From Tyto alba (Eukaryota; Chordata; Aves; Strigiformes; Tytonidae), in NCBI RefSeq assembly GCF_018691265.1, contig NW_024881321.1, forward strand, positions 15,441,387-15,505,386: 64,000 bases of DNA, in the 5' to 3' direction. The notes below the pieces were generated by a model, which was given only the letters and a program-made list of their open reading frames with translations, was not told where the DNA came from and searched no databases. Both the position numbers and the translations under genes were made by a program. Below are positions 51,542-63,672 of the stretch, piece after piece; within the stretch, counting starts at the first letter, position 1; every line of letters starts with the position of its first letter.

Positions 51542-54385
51542 CCACAGCCTAAAATAAAAAGCAAGATCCAAACTCAAAACATATAAAAGAATATCCTTCC
51601 TACTCATGTTTGATTAAATAAACAGCAGACCATTAGGATTTACCCTTTTATGCATGTGTTTGCATAGAACAACTACATCTCAGAGAAGCCAAACTGCATG
51701 AGCAATGTGAACTTAAATGCTAAATGTATCTGGACTAAAGATTTTACTTCACTTTGTGTTATTCCTCTCTATCTTGGATGAATACTGGAGAATTTATATT
51801 AAGAAAGAAAATAGGGATATAAAATTCACATTTAAATACATGTGCACTGGATAAAATATTATTTAAATGCTGCACATTGTTAATTGAAAAATATACAACT
51901 TATGCTTATATTTCATAGGGAAATAATACAAAATAAATGTACAAAAAAGGCTAATTTAAGCCTTTCTGTGTCTCATAGTTAACAGTCACTGGTGTGAGTC
52001 TCAGACCATAGTTCAGATTTTGCATTTCCTTTTAACAGGTGATTTTAAGATTAAGATATACAAATATCCATAGTGAGGTACTTAAATAGCTTCCAGTAGC
52101 AGAAAAGCAGCTATATTCCCACAACCAATTGTACAATTCAGTGTTAGTGTAAATGGAGAAATGTTGCTAACTAGTTGTGTGAATTATTAGTGTAGATACA
52201 CATAATTTAATCAGATATGCAAATATTATCATTTGTAATAACAGTTACTTGTGAATGTAATTATTTGCCGGTATGATAATGTAATGGTGGTTTATCATAT
52301 TGATGAGCAGGACATGAAAAGAACATGAAAAGTAGAGTATAAAAGAATTAAAATAAACCATAATTTCCGAAATTCTTCCCAAAACAATTTAAAAACTTCT
52401 AAATCTTTTGATATCTATTCTAAAATATAAACTGAATACTTACCTTGTTTTGTTTTGTTTTTTTTTAGTTAGCCTTCTCCACTGGCATGGGAACAAGAAG
52501 AAGAAATAGAAACATGTGAGCAAGAGTAAATATAAAGCTAAAAAATGTCATTTTTCAATTTACTTATAATAATATTATAATACGTTATGTTAATAATATA
52601 TATATTAAATTTCCTAAATTTATGGGAAATACTTTTTATTGTTTTTCATCAGAATTATTTGGGATGGTAGAAAATTACCTTGAAATCTAAAAATATAGCA
52701 ATTACATAAAAATAACTTTGAATGGAATATTTAGGTTGTGAGCAAATTTGAATTTGGGGTGAAGAACATGGAATCACCTTCTTTTGCCAACTGCACAGAT
52801 CTTGCAATGAGAGAGTTTCTATTGCTCTATCTCTATCTAAACAACAACTGGAATAGTCTATTGTGAGTTTACACCTTTACTATTGGTAAGATGTACTAAA
52901 AAGACCTTGTATTCCACAGATTGTGATAGATAATAAAGAAATTGTGATAAATATCATACCTCCTTTAAGATATATAATTTCTTACTAGGTCAAATCAAGT
53001 CTCTGCCCTTAAAATTATATCATGGAGCTAACCATTTTCATTTCTAAACATAATCACAAACCAGCTTTAAAATCAGGGGTCCAGTCCTCAGTTGGTGAAA
53101 ATCAGCAAAGTCCTATTGAAATGTGTTTTTTGTAGGTCAGCTTCTCATCTATATGTATAAACTGGACATGACTAAATGAACTTATGCCTCAAGTGAATCC
53201 TCTACATTACTATGACCTGTCAGAAACAATTGCTTAAAGTATAAGATTGTGTTTAACAATAATGTTTCTGTAGGCACAGCAACTTTATTTGTACTCTTGC
53301 TAGCACTGCAGGAGAGTTGTCTTCAGGAGTACTTGAAAAGTCATACAAGCCTGTATACTCTGTGCTATTTTATTCTGAAATTTGTAAAGCGTTTTTAGAA
53401 ATTTATGTTTGAGTTTGTTAATAATTCCACATCAGATGCTAAATAGTAATAAATCCACATATAACTGATAAATTGAAAAGTCAACACTGTGAAAAATCTT
53501 TAGATTCAGTCTAAATGGACTTATTTTCCTGTTTTACAATAGTGTCTGTATTTGAGAATTAAAATGGCATTGAAAAACAAGCATCCAAGACAATACCCCA
53601 TACTTAAATCTGTATTCCAGATTCAAATTGGGTAACTTATCCTATTTTATACATTCTACCAGTGATTATTCTTAGCTACTTCTTGTCTAAATCTTTTCTA
53701 AAAATTGATTCTTTACTTTAGTATATATAGACTCTGACATTAGGAAATCATCAACAATTCTAGATTGGTATGGACAGTCAAAACTGAAGGAAATAATAAT
53801 ATGAACTTAAAAACAAAGTACTGTGGAAACTCATCATACGTATTTGGCCATGATATCCACCTTACTAAAATAGTTAATCTCAATCAAATTAATTAAAACA
53901 ATCATGTGGACAAAAATAAGCAGGATTTAGTGACCATTCTTGACATTGTCTCTCTTAGTTAGGCTGAATTCCTGAAGATTATTGATGATACTGAGATTCC
54001 TCAGGGCTGAAGCAATCACTGTTGTGAAATAAAATCATGTATTTTAAGTTTGGACAACAAGGTCTTATGTGGTGAATCTCCAGGCCTTTTTCTGGGGCAC
54101 ACAGCACCTCATCAGAGAACACAAGGAAATCCTCATAAGACAATATGGAGTTCATCTTCACTTCCTGCACTGGGGATTATTTTCCCCTATTTTAATTTAT
54201 GTACAGCTGTTCTAGATTTCTACTCAGATATTTAAGAAAGGTGAGACACAATAGCATATATCTTCATACATTCTTGGATAGAATCTGAATATATCTAAAG
54301 GAGGAATGACATATTTACTTTAGAGGAACTGAATATTTGAGTAAGTAAATGTTGATTTAGGCTTTTAAATTGTATTGCTCTTTTC

Positions 54386-54407
54386 TTTTTTTTTTTTTTT
54401 TTTTTTT
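54386..54407. repeat. Poly(T) run, 22 T
   Basis: Uninterrupted T22 followed by CCAG. Confidence 0.9.
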
Positions 54408-57149
54408 CCAGTTCCAAGAGGATTGTCCTCAATCACCCTGTTTCAGATACTGATTTTCCTTTTTTTTCTCTCTCACTTTTGTGTGTCCACTTGTTCAGGA
54501 GAGACAGAGTAGACAGCTGTATGATGGAAGGTAGCAGTATCCTCTGTGGACTTGGCTCCTTGGCCATGGAGAGCTCAGAACCCATTCTTTTATTTCCTAT
54601 GTACTTGCTTTTGCCACCAGATTTTTCTGATGATTACAGTGTTTTTAAATTTACCAGCTGACTACAATTTCAGTAGGAAGTGACCATAACTGTTGTGCTT
54701 TGCACTGAAGGAAGAATGGGATGAAATATATATTTCACCATCATATTTCCAGAAACAGTTTAGTTTAGAAATAACTTATCAAGGATGACAGAATTTCTAA
54801 TCAGATTTTTCATGATAAAAACTAGTACTAGGATAAATACTCATTCACTAAATTCACAGGACTTTCAGCCAATATAAGATCTGCAGGGGATATTTCCTAC
54901 CTTGTAGATGTAATGTGTGCCACACAGTGGTGACTAAACTATGACCACTGCCTGATATCACATTATCCTTTGTTAGATGGAGTACACATCAGGGAAGAAG
55001 TAAGAATGAGTTCATATTGGAGAATAGCTTTACTAGGTCAGATTTTCCACTCATTTAAGTTGAAATTGTCCTCTTATCCCCATACCATGACTGGATGTGA
55101 TTAGCTCCTGGACAACTCCCACTGGGAGAAAATAAAATGAATGAGCTGTCAAACTCTAAACACTCTTCAAATTAAAAAAATAATGTATTTTAGAAATGCA
55201 TTTATCCAAATTATATTAAAGAATTCCTCAAAGCTTTTAACTGAATAAATATTTTCATATTTGTTTAAAATTTAAGAACAATGAGTTTATAAGCTAGGAT
55301 ATGTTTCTCTGCTTTCTAAAATGAATTGCATACTGCAAACTTTAAGCTTTTACAACATCTATTAAATAAAAGTCTCCACCCAGACATTTTACTGCAGCTT
55401 TATCTCCTTACATTTTTACCTGTTACTCGATATAATTTCATCATGTCTGTAATGATAAGGTTGAAAAAATAACCTTTATGATACCAGATGGATTCTAATT
55501 CTCAAAAATCTCTGGTGATGGCACATTCATATTGACATTTATACTGACTCCATTTATGACAGACTGAAGGTGATGAACGGGCCCATGCAAGAGGTCACCT
55601 TGTGTCAAAGCTGGTATACAGTCTGTCAAACACAGTGAATATAAGGCTGCTAATGAGGAATTAACTAGATAGAATGTGGCCATTTTACTGTTTTCATGCA
55701 ATCCAAACCTGTTAAACAATGCTAATCAGGTGTTTATTAAGTGAAACCATTATGCCAAACTTGCTCCAGACCCTACCATATGTCAAAGAGGTTGTAAAGT
55801 ATTATTCATCAGATTTAAAGCTGATTAATGAGTCATTTAATAGTGAACCTTTCTTTTCTTAGCCTCTAGCTAACCATATGTACCAAGGTTAAAATAACAC
55901 ATACATGGTTTTGAAAATAAAGTTTCTGTTAAAAAAAAAAAATCTTTAACTGCTCATGAAAGTTCTAATAGTTGAAAAGCTTTCAAGAGGAGAAAGCTTA
56001 TTTTATTTTATCTTCAGATAAAAATGTAGCAAAAAAAAAAAAAGACATATTAATGTAAAATGAACAACCAGGAAACTATATATATTTTCAGATAGAGGAA
56101 TAAAATTTAAAAATACTAAACATAATAAATATCAGCTTTACTGCTCACATCCATTTCACTATCTTTTCTATACTTGTTTACATATTACTGAAGCAAAATG
56201 AATGCTACAGAACCATCTTGCCAATAGCAAAACCAAGAAGTTGGTGAAATATTAGGCAGAACTGAAACACAGCTATCAAAAATCTGCTCTGTCCATGTCA
56301 GGAAGCAATAAAGGTAAAGGTATTGAGGTAGCTGTAAATGTTAATGGTATGAAGCATGAAAGTCTGAAGAGAGAACTAAAATACATGCTATGAAAAACAG
56401 TAGGGTCAGATAATCTGGAGATGATAGCCAACATTTCTTCAGTAAATAATCACTAAACCAGTAGACACTGATGTTATATTAAACTTTTGTTTTTTTACAA
56501 GTAGAGAGGATGTTACTGAGAAACTAGCCATAAAATCTTGTATTCATACTTAGTCAGGTATCAGTTTTGCTTAAATTAGAAGGCTGAATAAATGCAGAAC
56601 TGTAATTAATATTCTACTTTCCAAAAATGAAAAATACAGAATCTTGGAGGACTATAAATCAGCAAGACAAAACAGCAAATCACTTAAAGGTGGAGATGAC
56701 TCCAAACCATGAGAAAAAGATTGCAGTAAAAGTTATTAGATATAACCGGATGATAAACCATCTATAAAAGGAAATTTAAGGGCTCCTTGGACAGCTTGCA
56801 AAAAATAGAAAACAGAATTGATTACAAAGAATGAAACTTTTCAGAGATCAAGATATAAAAGTAAAATAATTGTTAAAAGACAATCTGAATTAAACTTTAA
56901 AAAAAGAAAAAAACAATTTTGTATGAGAAAACACAAAAAGGAAAAAAGATAGTCACTGCAGAGAACATGAGTTAGAACTTCAGTATGGTGCAAAGACAAA
57001 TGCATTATCTTAGTTTCCAGAAATGTCAGTGATGTGCAATGTGGAGGTAAAGGATTGACTGATGATGTTGAAGGTGGGTATGTAACTGCACCAAATCTAC
57101 ATGGACACATTCCAGCCTAGTAAATGTCCCTATGAGTCTCTGTCATACA

Positions 57150-57500
57150 GTACTACAGGAGTCAGCATGGCATTTGAAACAACAATGAAACAGAACATCC
57201 TTCCTGTGATGAGATAGAGCAAGCTTTTAAACTACCAGGCTGCAGACAGGCTGACATATACTTTGGCATACATTTCATTGGAATATAAACTAAGAGTGTC
57301 CTAATGAAATGTGCCAATGGTATAAAGCTGGGAAACATTGCTGATATAGGAACAGAATATCATATTGCAGGAAATAATGACAAATCAGATTGGAGTAATA
57401 GAAATGGAATGGAAGAGTTCAAGGTACTTAGAGACTAATAGCAGGAATGACTGCTATAAGCAGTGAGTTCATCAGCTGATAAAGCTCACCTACATCACAA
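57150..57500 (+). mobile_element. Ancient CR1-type LINE fragment (reverse-transcriptase region of ORF2)
   Basis: The core at about 57310-57465 aligns by eye with old reptile-type CR1 ORF2. It has GCCAATGGTATAAAGCTGGG (family form: gcTGATGAcacaAAGCTGGG), AACATTGCTGATA, then ATTGGAGTAATAGAAATGG, TTAGAGACTAATAGCAGGAA and CTGCTATAAGC in the expected order. About 40 bases are deleted between GAAATGG and the TTAG block. The left part contains GTCAGCATGGCATTT and GTGATGAGATAGAGCAAGCTTTT, which match the segment upstream of the RT YADD-like region. Highly diverged and dead. Outer limits are uncertain. Confidence 0.6.
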
Positions 57501-57821
57501 AATGCATTGCTTGGCATAAAATACTTAGCTTGTCTCAAAAAGACATGAAAATCTGGACAGTGAAGAACTCAGATATTTTCAACTCACTAGAGACTATTAC
57601 AGAATAAGACCACCAAATTTAGCTCACCCCACATTCTGTATTCTCCTCCATTGCTATCAGAGCAGCACCATCAACCACTCTATAAGCCTTCATATCAGTT
57701 CTTGAGGCATGTGACGTGTCTTCAATATTACCTTTTAAAATCATTAATCTTGTTGGCTATGACATAACCCTAACATCCAGGTGCTTTGGGCTGAAAATAT
57801 GCACACACACATCCCCTCAGG

Positions 57822-57855
<34 letters not shown>

Positions 57856-58347
57856 ATAAAAACACACGCTGTGGGTTAAGGAGTTTTCAATGTGGGGTTG
57901 TACCAAATCCAGTCTAGAATGGACTATCCCTGAACCCTTAGTCTGGACATAAGGGTTCATTTCTTGAAGGAGATAATTTTAATGCTGGAGACATAGCCAT
58001 AGATACCTAGATGTATTAAATAAACTGAGGATGCACCAAGAAAAGCTTTCAAATGAGGATAGAGCATCATTTATTCATATATGATACTAGTGAGGATTTT
58101 TCTGGAATACTTATTTAACTCATTTTCTTTAAAAACAACCTAACCAAATTATTATTGGACTATCTAAAAGCCTACTACAAGAAAATATTGAGAGTTTGGC
58201 TTGTGTAGTCTAAAAAATGAAAAAGAAAAATATATGTTAATTATGTATATACAAGATAACAGAAATTGACACAAAGTTGGAGGGGGAAGTTGTTTAAGGT
58301 AAAGCCTGTTGTTGCCACAAGACTTGGTGAATACACATGAATTTTAA
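57501..58347. other. Non-coding stretch with a 32-base poly(A) run
   Basis: No gene seen. Holds a (CA)4 tract and an A32 run at 57822-57853. Could contain further degraded CR1 at its left end. Confidence 0.5.
57822..57853. repeat. Poly(A) run, 32 A
   Basis: The longest pure homopolymer in the window. AATAAA lies just after it and not before it, so a plus-strand retrocopy tail is not supported. Confidence 0.93.
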
Positions 58348-58352
58348 CAAGG
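58348..58352 (+). repeat. Left target-site duplication of LTR (CAAGG)
   Basis: CAAGG before the LTR's TG, compared with CAAGA after its CA at 59468-59472 (4 of 5 bases match). A 5-bp duplication is usual for class III (ERVL) elements. Confidence 0.6.
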
Positions 58353-59467
58353 TGTATTGGGTTTGCATGGCAAGATTTTGGTAGCAGGAGAGCTACAGGG
58401 TAGCTTCTGTGAGAAGCTTCTAGAAGTTTCCCCCATATCCGACAGAGCTAACGCAGTTGGGTCCAAGACGGACTCACCGCTGGCCAAGGCTGAGCCCATC
58501 GGTGATGGTAATACCTCTGGGATAACATATTTACAAAGGAGAAAAAAACCTGTGCAACAGTGCAGTCACCTCTCTGGAGAGGTGAGTCAGAGTATGTAAG
58601 AGAAACAGCTCTGTAGACACTCATGTCAGTGAAGAAGGAGGGGGAGGACATGCTTCAGGCTCTGGAGCAGTGATTCCCCTGCAGCTCATGGCAAAGACCG
58701 TGGTGAATCAAGCTGTTCACCTGCAGCTCATGGAGGTTAATGGTGGAGCAGATGTCAACCTGCAGCTCATGGAGGACCCTACTCTGGAGCAGGTGGAGGT
58801 GCCCAAAGGAGGCTGTGATTCCATCAAAAACCCAAGCTGGAACAGACTCCTGACAGGACTTGTGGCCCTGTGGAGAGAGATGCCCATGCTAGAACAAGTT
58901 TGCTGGCATCGCCTGTTACCCTGTGGGGGTCTCACAGTGGAGCAGTCTGTTCCTGAAGAACTGTGCCCTATGGAGGGGACATGTGCTGGAGCAGTTCATG
59001 AAGAGCTGCAGCCTGTGGGAAGTACTCACGCTGGAGCAGTTCATGGAGGATTGTCTCCTCTGGGAGGGACCCCACGCTGGAGCATGGAACAAAGTGAGGA
59101 GGAAGGAGTGGCAGAAACATGATAAACTGACCTCAACCGCCCTTCACTATCCCCTTGTGCTGATCAGAGGGGAAGAATGTGGGGAAATCGGGAGTGAAGT
59201 TGACTCCTGGAAGAAGGGATGGGTGGGGGGAAAGTGTTTTAAGATGTGGTTTTATTTCTCATCATCCTACTCTGATTTGACTGGCAATAAATTTAATTTC
59301 CCTGAGTCAAGTCTGGTTTTCCTATGACGGTAATTAGTGAATGATCTCTCCTTGTCCTTATCTTGACCCACAAAACTTTCATTACATTTTTCTATCCTCT
59401 GTCCAGCTGAGGAAGGGGAATGATAGAGTGGCTTTGGTGCGCATCCAGCTAGAGTCAACCCACCTCA
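58353..59467 (+). mobile_element. Full-length solo LTR of an avian ERVL-like endogenous retrovirus
   Basis: A 1115-bp LTR starting TGTATTGGGTTTGCATGGCA and ending GTCAACCCACCTCA, with TG/CA ends and an imperfect 5-bp duplication outside. U3 carries a TATA-like segment near 58527. It also has a long tandem array of 41-50-bp units built on CTGCAGCTCATGGAGG and CTGGAGCAGTTCATGGAGGA, spanning about 58675-59090. AATAAA lies at 59286-59291, followed by a U5 containing GTGATCTCTC-like and CCAGCTGAGGAAGGGGAATG blocks. No internal retroviral genes are present. The longest open frame of the window (150 codons, 58670-59122) lies in the U3 array and exists only because the repeats lack stops in that phase; it is not a gene. 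Same LTR family group as 17.6 kb, opposite orientation. Confidence 0.9.
58675..59090 (+). repeat. Tandem 41-50-bp unit array inside LTR U3
   Basis: Two clear copies begin GCTGGAGCAGTTCATG at 58985 and 59030 (45 and 46 bases), and a partial third starts at 59076. To the left are diverged units starting GGAGCAG, GAACAAG, GGAACAG and GGAGCAGG at roughly 45-50-base steps. Before them are three CTGCAGCTCATGG units at about 41-base steps. Such minisatellites in U3 often act as duplicated enhancer segments in retroviruses; here that role is inference. Confidence 0.85.
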
Positions 59468-59472
59468 CAAGA
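59468..59472 (+). repeat. Right target-site duplication of LTR (CAAGA)
   Basis: One mismatch from CAAGG at 58348-58352. Confidence 0.6.
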
Positions 59473-60147
59473 CTATTCTGAAAGCTAGGTAAAAATTTTT
59501 ACCCATCAGAAGTGTTACAGTCTTCCAATAGTGGCAGATGGAAGCAAAGCACCAACTGATTTTCAGAAAAAAATTGTATTAATTTATAAATGTATTTGTG
59601 ATCTGATACCTATAAGGGCAAAAGAAAAGCTCAGTAACAAGAGGATCACTTCTAATCCTTCGCTATATTCCATGCCATTTGATAACTACTTACTAATCAT
59701 ATTTTCCTCTTCCTTTAAGTACATACTTGCCATCTTAAATAACTATAACAATGACATTTTGTTGTCAATTCAAAATAGATAATAAACTATTAACATACCA
59801 CACAATTTCTCTATCTGCAGTTTCATAGTAGTTCATCAGAAATAAATTTATTCCATTATAATTTTTATTTTTTGGTAATATTTATTTTTCGTTGAAATAG
59901 TTGCTACATCTCTATCCCTATAAGACATACAGGCAATACTCACAGCAGAAACAAAAGGAGGTGAAGTCTCAGATTATGGTATATTCTACATATCTCAGAT
60001 GAAGAAAATTAAATAATGCTTTTTGATTTTCCTTTTAAAAAATAAAATACTAGTAAATTATTCTGTGTCATCACCTCAATTATTCCACTGTAATAACATT
60101 AATTCAACTAAAAGTCTATGAATTCAGTATTATCTTTGCCAGCTACA
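59473..60147. other. Non-coding stretch, no feature seen
   Basis: An 83-codon plus frame at 59531-59782 has no recognisable domain. No repeats of note. Confidence 0.5.
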
Positions 60148-60385
60148 TCATAGAATCATAAAATCATTGAATATCTCAGGTTGGAAGGGACCCATAAGGA
60201 TTATCACAGGACTACCTAAAACTAAATCATATGACTAAGAGTGTTGTCCAGATGTTCCTTGAACTCTGGAAGGCTTGGCAACATGACCACTTTCCTGGGG
60301 ATCCTGTTCCAGTGACCAATTGCCCTCTCAGTGAAAAACCTTTTTCTAATGTCCAATCTGAACCTCCCCTTGCTGATCCCAGCAA
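60148..60385 (-). mobile_element. CR1 LINE 3' fragment, minus orientation, older copy
   Basis: Plus strand begins CATAGAATCATAAAATCATTG, a degraded CR1 3' terminus, followed by GGTTGGAAGGGACC. The minus strand keeps part of the ORF2 C-terminus: [29 protein letters not shown], then LPEFKEHLDNTLSHMI and a stop. Upstream of this block the open frame continues to plus 60560, but the residues no longer resemble CR1, so I end the element near 60385. It is clearly more diverged than the copy at 50.1 kb. Confidence 0.9.
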
Positions 60386-61035
60386 GATCAGAACTCAAGA
60401 AAATGTGGACACATGCCTGAAATTGTTCCCTCTCTCTTTTAAATAAACCTGGATTAAAATGAGCATTCAAAAAATGGTCTGGAAGATTTAATCTGCATGC
60501 ACTTAAACCACCATTAACTACCAGTCTCTGCTGTGTTGCAGATTTTGAAAACGGGATCACAACACAAAAACTACCCTTCCTCCCCCTCAGATTGGTTTAC
60601 CCCTTATATTTAGTTAAAAATTAATCTTCCATTTTGTCTTTGTAGGGAAACTGTAAACTATTCCAGAGCAGCCTGGGCACAGGACAATCTCTAAGGAGGC
60701 ACAAGGCAAGGGTCTGAATCCCCCACATAAAGAAGTGGATTGATCCTATAAGTCCCCAGATACAAGTGAGTGTTCCTATACAAAATTACTGATAAATGGT
60801 GGACTTCCCTCTATTATTCTATATCGTAAAGAATGTAGAAAGTGCTGATCCACTTTGTGGAAGCCAAACTCATGTGCTGGTAGTTTCTATCAAACTGAGT
60901 CTATGACAGAGAGAAGAAACAAGGGCTGAGCTCAAGATGTTGAGCTCTCAAAATCAACAGGGAATAAACTGAAGCACAGCAGGAAACCCAGGAGACTTCT
61001 GACCTGCTTTTCAAAGTTCTGGGATCCTTAGGATG

Positions 61036-61040
<5 letters not shown>

Positions 61041-61070
<30 letters not shown>
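61041..61070. repeat. Poly(A) run, 30 A
   Basis: Uninterrupted A30 without AATAAA upstream. Confidence 0.93.
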
Positions 61071-61073
<3 letters not shown>

Positions 61074-62248
61074 AGATGAAGCTTTAAGATTGCAATTTTT
61101 GCTGAAATGAAGACTCAACCATTTTTGCATTCAGAGCTTTGTTCTACAGCTTTTGGTGATCTCAGTGTAAATCACTAGCTAAGAATCTGACTATTTGTTT
61201 CAGATTTATCAGTCCAGATAATCTAAGCACTTTTATTAAGGTAATATCTAAGGAGCTATAGAAAGGGTGGTATGATTTGACAAACAGGTTTTGGATACAT
61301 ACCATTGCTGTGATACCCTCTCTCTTTTGCTGGTGTGATGAACACTTCTCTTCACCCAACAGATGCTTTTTAACACATACTGAATCAACAACAGTGTTTG
61401 GATTTCAGAAGCAGATGAACATTATTTTTTACGCATTTTCATGTAACACATATGTTTCATACTTATTATGATTCCAATCTGAGGAAAAAAAATGTCTGAA
61501 AAGTGGGACAAAACATGGAGTATATTTTATTTCTATAAGAATATGCAGTTAAAGGAAAATTTCATGACAGCATAACAATAATATGCTTATTTTAATATTT
61601 ATTTTATTATAAATTTAAAATGTATTTGTACTTTTAAAATCTGATGTGATGTGTACTTATTGTTTGACTCCAACTTATTGAAAAGAAAGATTCACTAACT
61701 AAAGATTGTACAGTGTAAAAACTGAAAAATTCCTACCCAAAGAGATACAGTCAACACAGCTATTTTAGAACAGGACCAGTCACTTGTGCTGATTAAGCAA
61801 ACCCATGACCCACTGTAGTCATGCTGTGGGAGGCAAACAGCTGCACGCAACCTGACCCATTTTGTCACTTACTGTGTTTATTATGTTTGAAGTACTTCTC
61901 ATCTAACACAGACTAAGACCAGGAACATGAAATGCTACCATACAACAAATGGTAGAGGTTAATACCTAGTTTTTCTTATAGAAGCTTTTTTATCTGTCTG
62001 AACTGTTAATCTTAATGTCCATAATTATCCATCTTGGAAAACCAGAAGGAATAATAGTTTACAAATTAGACAATATTAAAATGTAGTAAGAGAATATTAA
62101 AAGCAATTTTATGATTATATCAGCAATGCAAGTGACATGATCTGTAGGTCAGATCTTTCTAAAGAAAGAACCCTTTGGTGCTAAAATGAGTTTGTTAATC
62201 TACAGGGAATGGTAAATGACAAATTCTCTGACATTTAGGGATATGAGT

Positions 62249-62284
62249 GCCTCAGGACTGGAGTATGCCTCAGGACTGGAGTAT
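62249..62284 (+). repeat. Perfect 18-bp tandem duplication, two copies
   Basis: GCCTCAGGACTGGAGTAT occurs twice back to back with no mismatch, so it is a recent replication-slippage type duplication. Confidence 0.97.
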
Positions 62285-62822
62285 TCCAAAGAGCTGTCTG
62301 AAGCAAATCCAGAACTGTCAGACAGTGAGGCTATAAATTAGTGACATATATAATGAACATTCATATCTTCAAAGTTCTGTACAAATATTGACAGAGTAGT
62401 CAGAATACAATTTATAACTAGTGTATATAATTTTCTTCATAAAAGTTGAATTATTTAAGTGGAATACCACTATCCTATATGATCTAATATTACTTCTAGT
62501 TTTAAAGTTTGTAAAGGCTAAGAGCACCTGGTAATTTCCAATGAAATAAATTTGATACAGTTACTAACAAGTGATCTATAATCACTGCAAACACATAATG
62601 ATTTATTTTCTTTAAACTTAATACTTCTACCATGATACTATTTCCAGAAATAACTGAATAATATAACCAATATGCACTGGAGAAGTCCACTAATCTACAA
62701 TTTTCCATGTACTGAAGAAAAAAAAAAATATATTCACAACATTTTTTAATTTACATTTTCTGAAAAGGCATCTCATAATCCAGTTATTAATGCAGATAAT
62801 AAATGTTTTAAAAAAAATAAAT

Positions 62823-63012
62823 TGGACGGTGGCCAAATCCATCAGGTTCCTCTTCCAAAAGATAACTTCCAGTAGTCCATCCCTGATGACAGTGCCTTGA
62901 ATATCTTTAACTTTTCCATCAGAACCACTTAGTGTAACTATAGCTTCTCCACAGCTTGAACATCACTACCATTGTCAGAACCAGGCAAACAAATTTATGA
63001 TGATGTTCCTGG
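62823..63012 (-). pseudogene. Unidentified coding-like patch (possible decayed exon)
   Basis: On the minus strand a good splice-acceptor-like sequence (TTTCTTATTCCCAG, ending at plus 63013) precedes a block that reads as ordinary protein only if single-base shifts are allowed: CLPGSDNGSDVQAVEK, then in the next phase EAIVTLSGSDGKVKDIQGTV and IRDGLLEVIF. I know no match. Chance, a decayed exon and a pseudogene are all possible, and the phase changes exclude an intact exon. Confidence 0.2.
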
Positions 63013-63439
63013 GAATAAGAAACTAATGCAAAGGGGATTTCTCTGTAGTTCTTCATTAACATTTTATTCATTACAACAAGGGAGTTATAAGAGTTTCCTT
63101 TTACGCAAATTAGGTCACAGGATAAAAAATACACAGCATAGAAATACAGTGTATTACTACATAGAATAAAAGATCTGGTTAATAAATTATGATAATGGAA
63201 TTAGTCTACTGCTAATGCTGAAAGGCACATTTAAATATTGTGAAATTTACTTGGAGAAGGAAAAGCTCTTGCATGTATTCATAAATTGTTTCTCTCCTTT
63301 GTGCCTCAGTTTCTGTAGTTATTTTTTATGTTATTTCCCTCTGAGGGAATGTACATATCCTATTTTAAACATTTGCTTTGTTTTGTTAAAAGGCAAAGGA
63401 ATACTTTGAGTGGATAAAAGACAAAGTTTTATTCTCCTG

Positions 63440-63569
63440 TTTTTCAAATGAATGTTTTAACTAAGTTCACAGACATCCTGGATCAGTTCAAGCAGATTCA
63501 TTCTGAAAATGAGAGTGTGTAGAGTACAGAGATTGACAATAAATAAGTAAAAAAAAAAAAAAAAAAAAA
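63440..63569 (+). other. Possible retrocopy 3' end (AATAAA then A21)
   Basis: ACAATAAATAAGT precedes an A21 run at 63549-63569, the spacing of a processed mRNA tail. The bases upstream contain no frame I recognise and no matching target duplication was seen. A chance A tract is at least as likely. Confidence 0.2.
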
Positions 63570-63652
63570 TCATTAAACAGTAATGCCAAGATGATAATCA
63601 TTACGGAAATATGTGGCCCTTGTCATGGAGATCTCTTATCATCACAGTTACT

Positions 63653-63672
63653 TAGTTTATTTATTTATTTAA
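63653..63672. repeat. Short (TTTA)n tetranucleotide tract
   Basis: About four TTTA units. Confidence 0.85.

Larger units (their letters stand above)
50531..57149. other. AT-rich non-coding stretch, no gene recognised
   Basis: No gene recognised. Contains the A-rich (AAAC/AAC) tract at 51.46 kb and T22 at 54.39 kb. Very diverged CR1 sequence may extend leftwards from 57.15 kb to about 56.5 kb, for example GGACTATAAATCAGCAAG near 56650, but this is too weak to annotate. A 63-codon minus frame at 53979-54170 has protein-like composition but no known match. Confidence 0.5.

Noticed and set aside
53979..54170. 63-codon minus-strand frame with protein-like composition
   Set aside because: No recognisable domain and no splice sites or conservation visible; too short to support.
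58670..59122. 150-codon plus-strand open frame (longest in the window)
   Set aside because: It lies wholly in the tandem array of an LTR U3, and its repeated residues simply mirror the DNA repeat.
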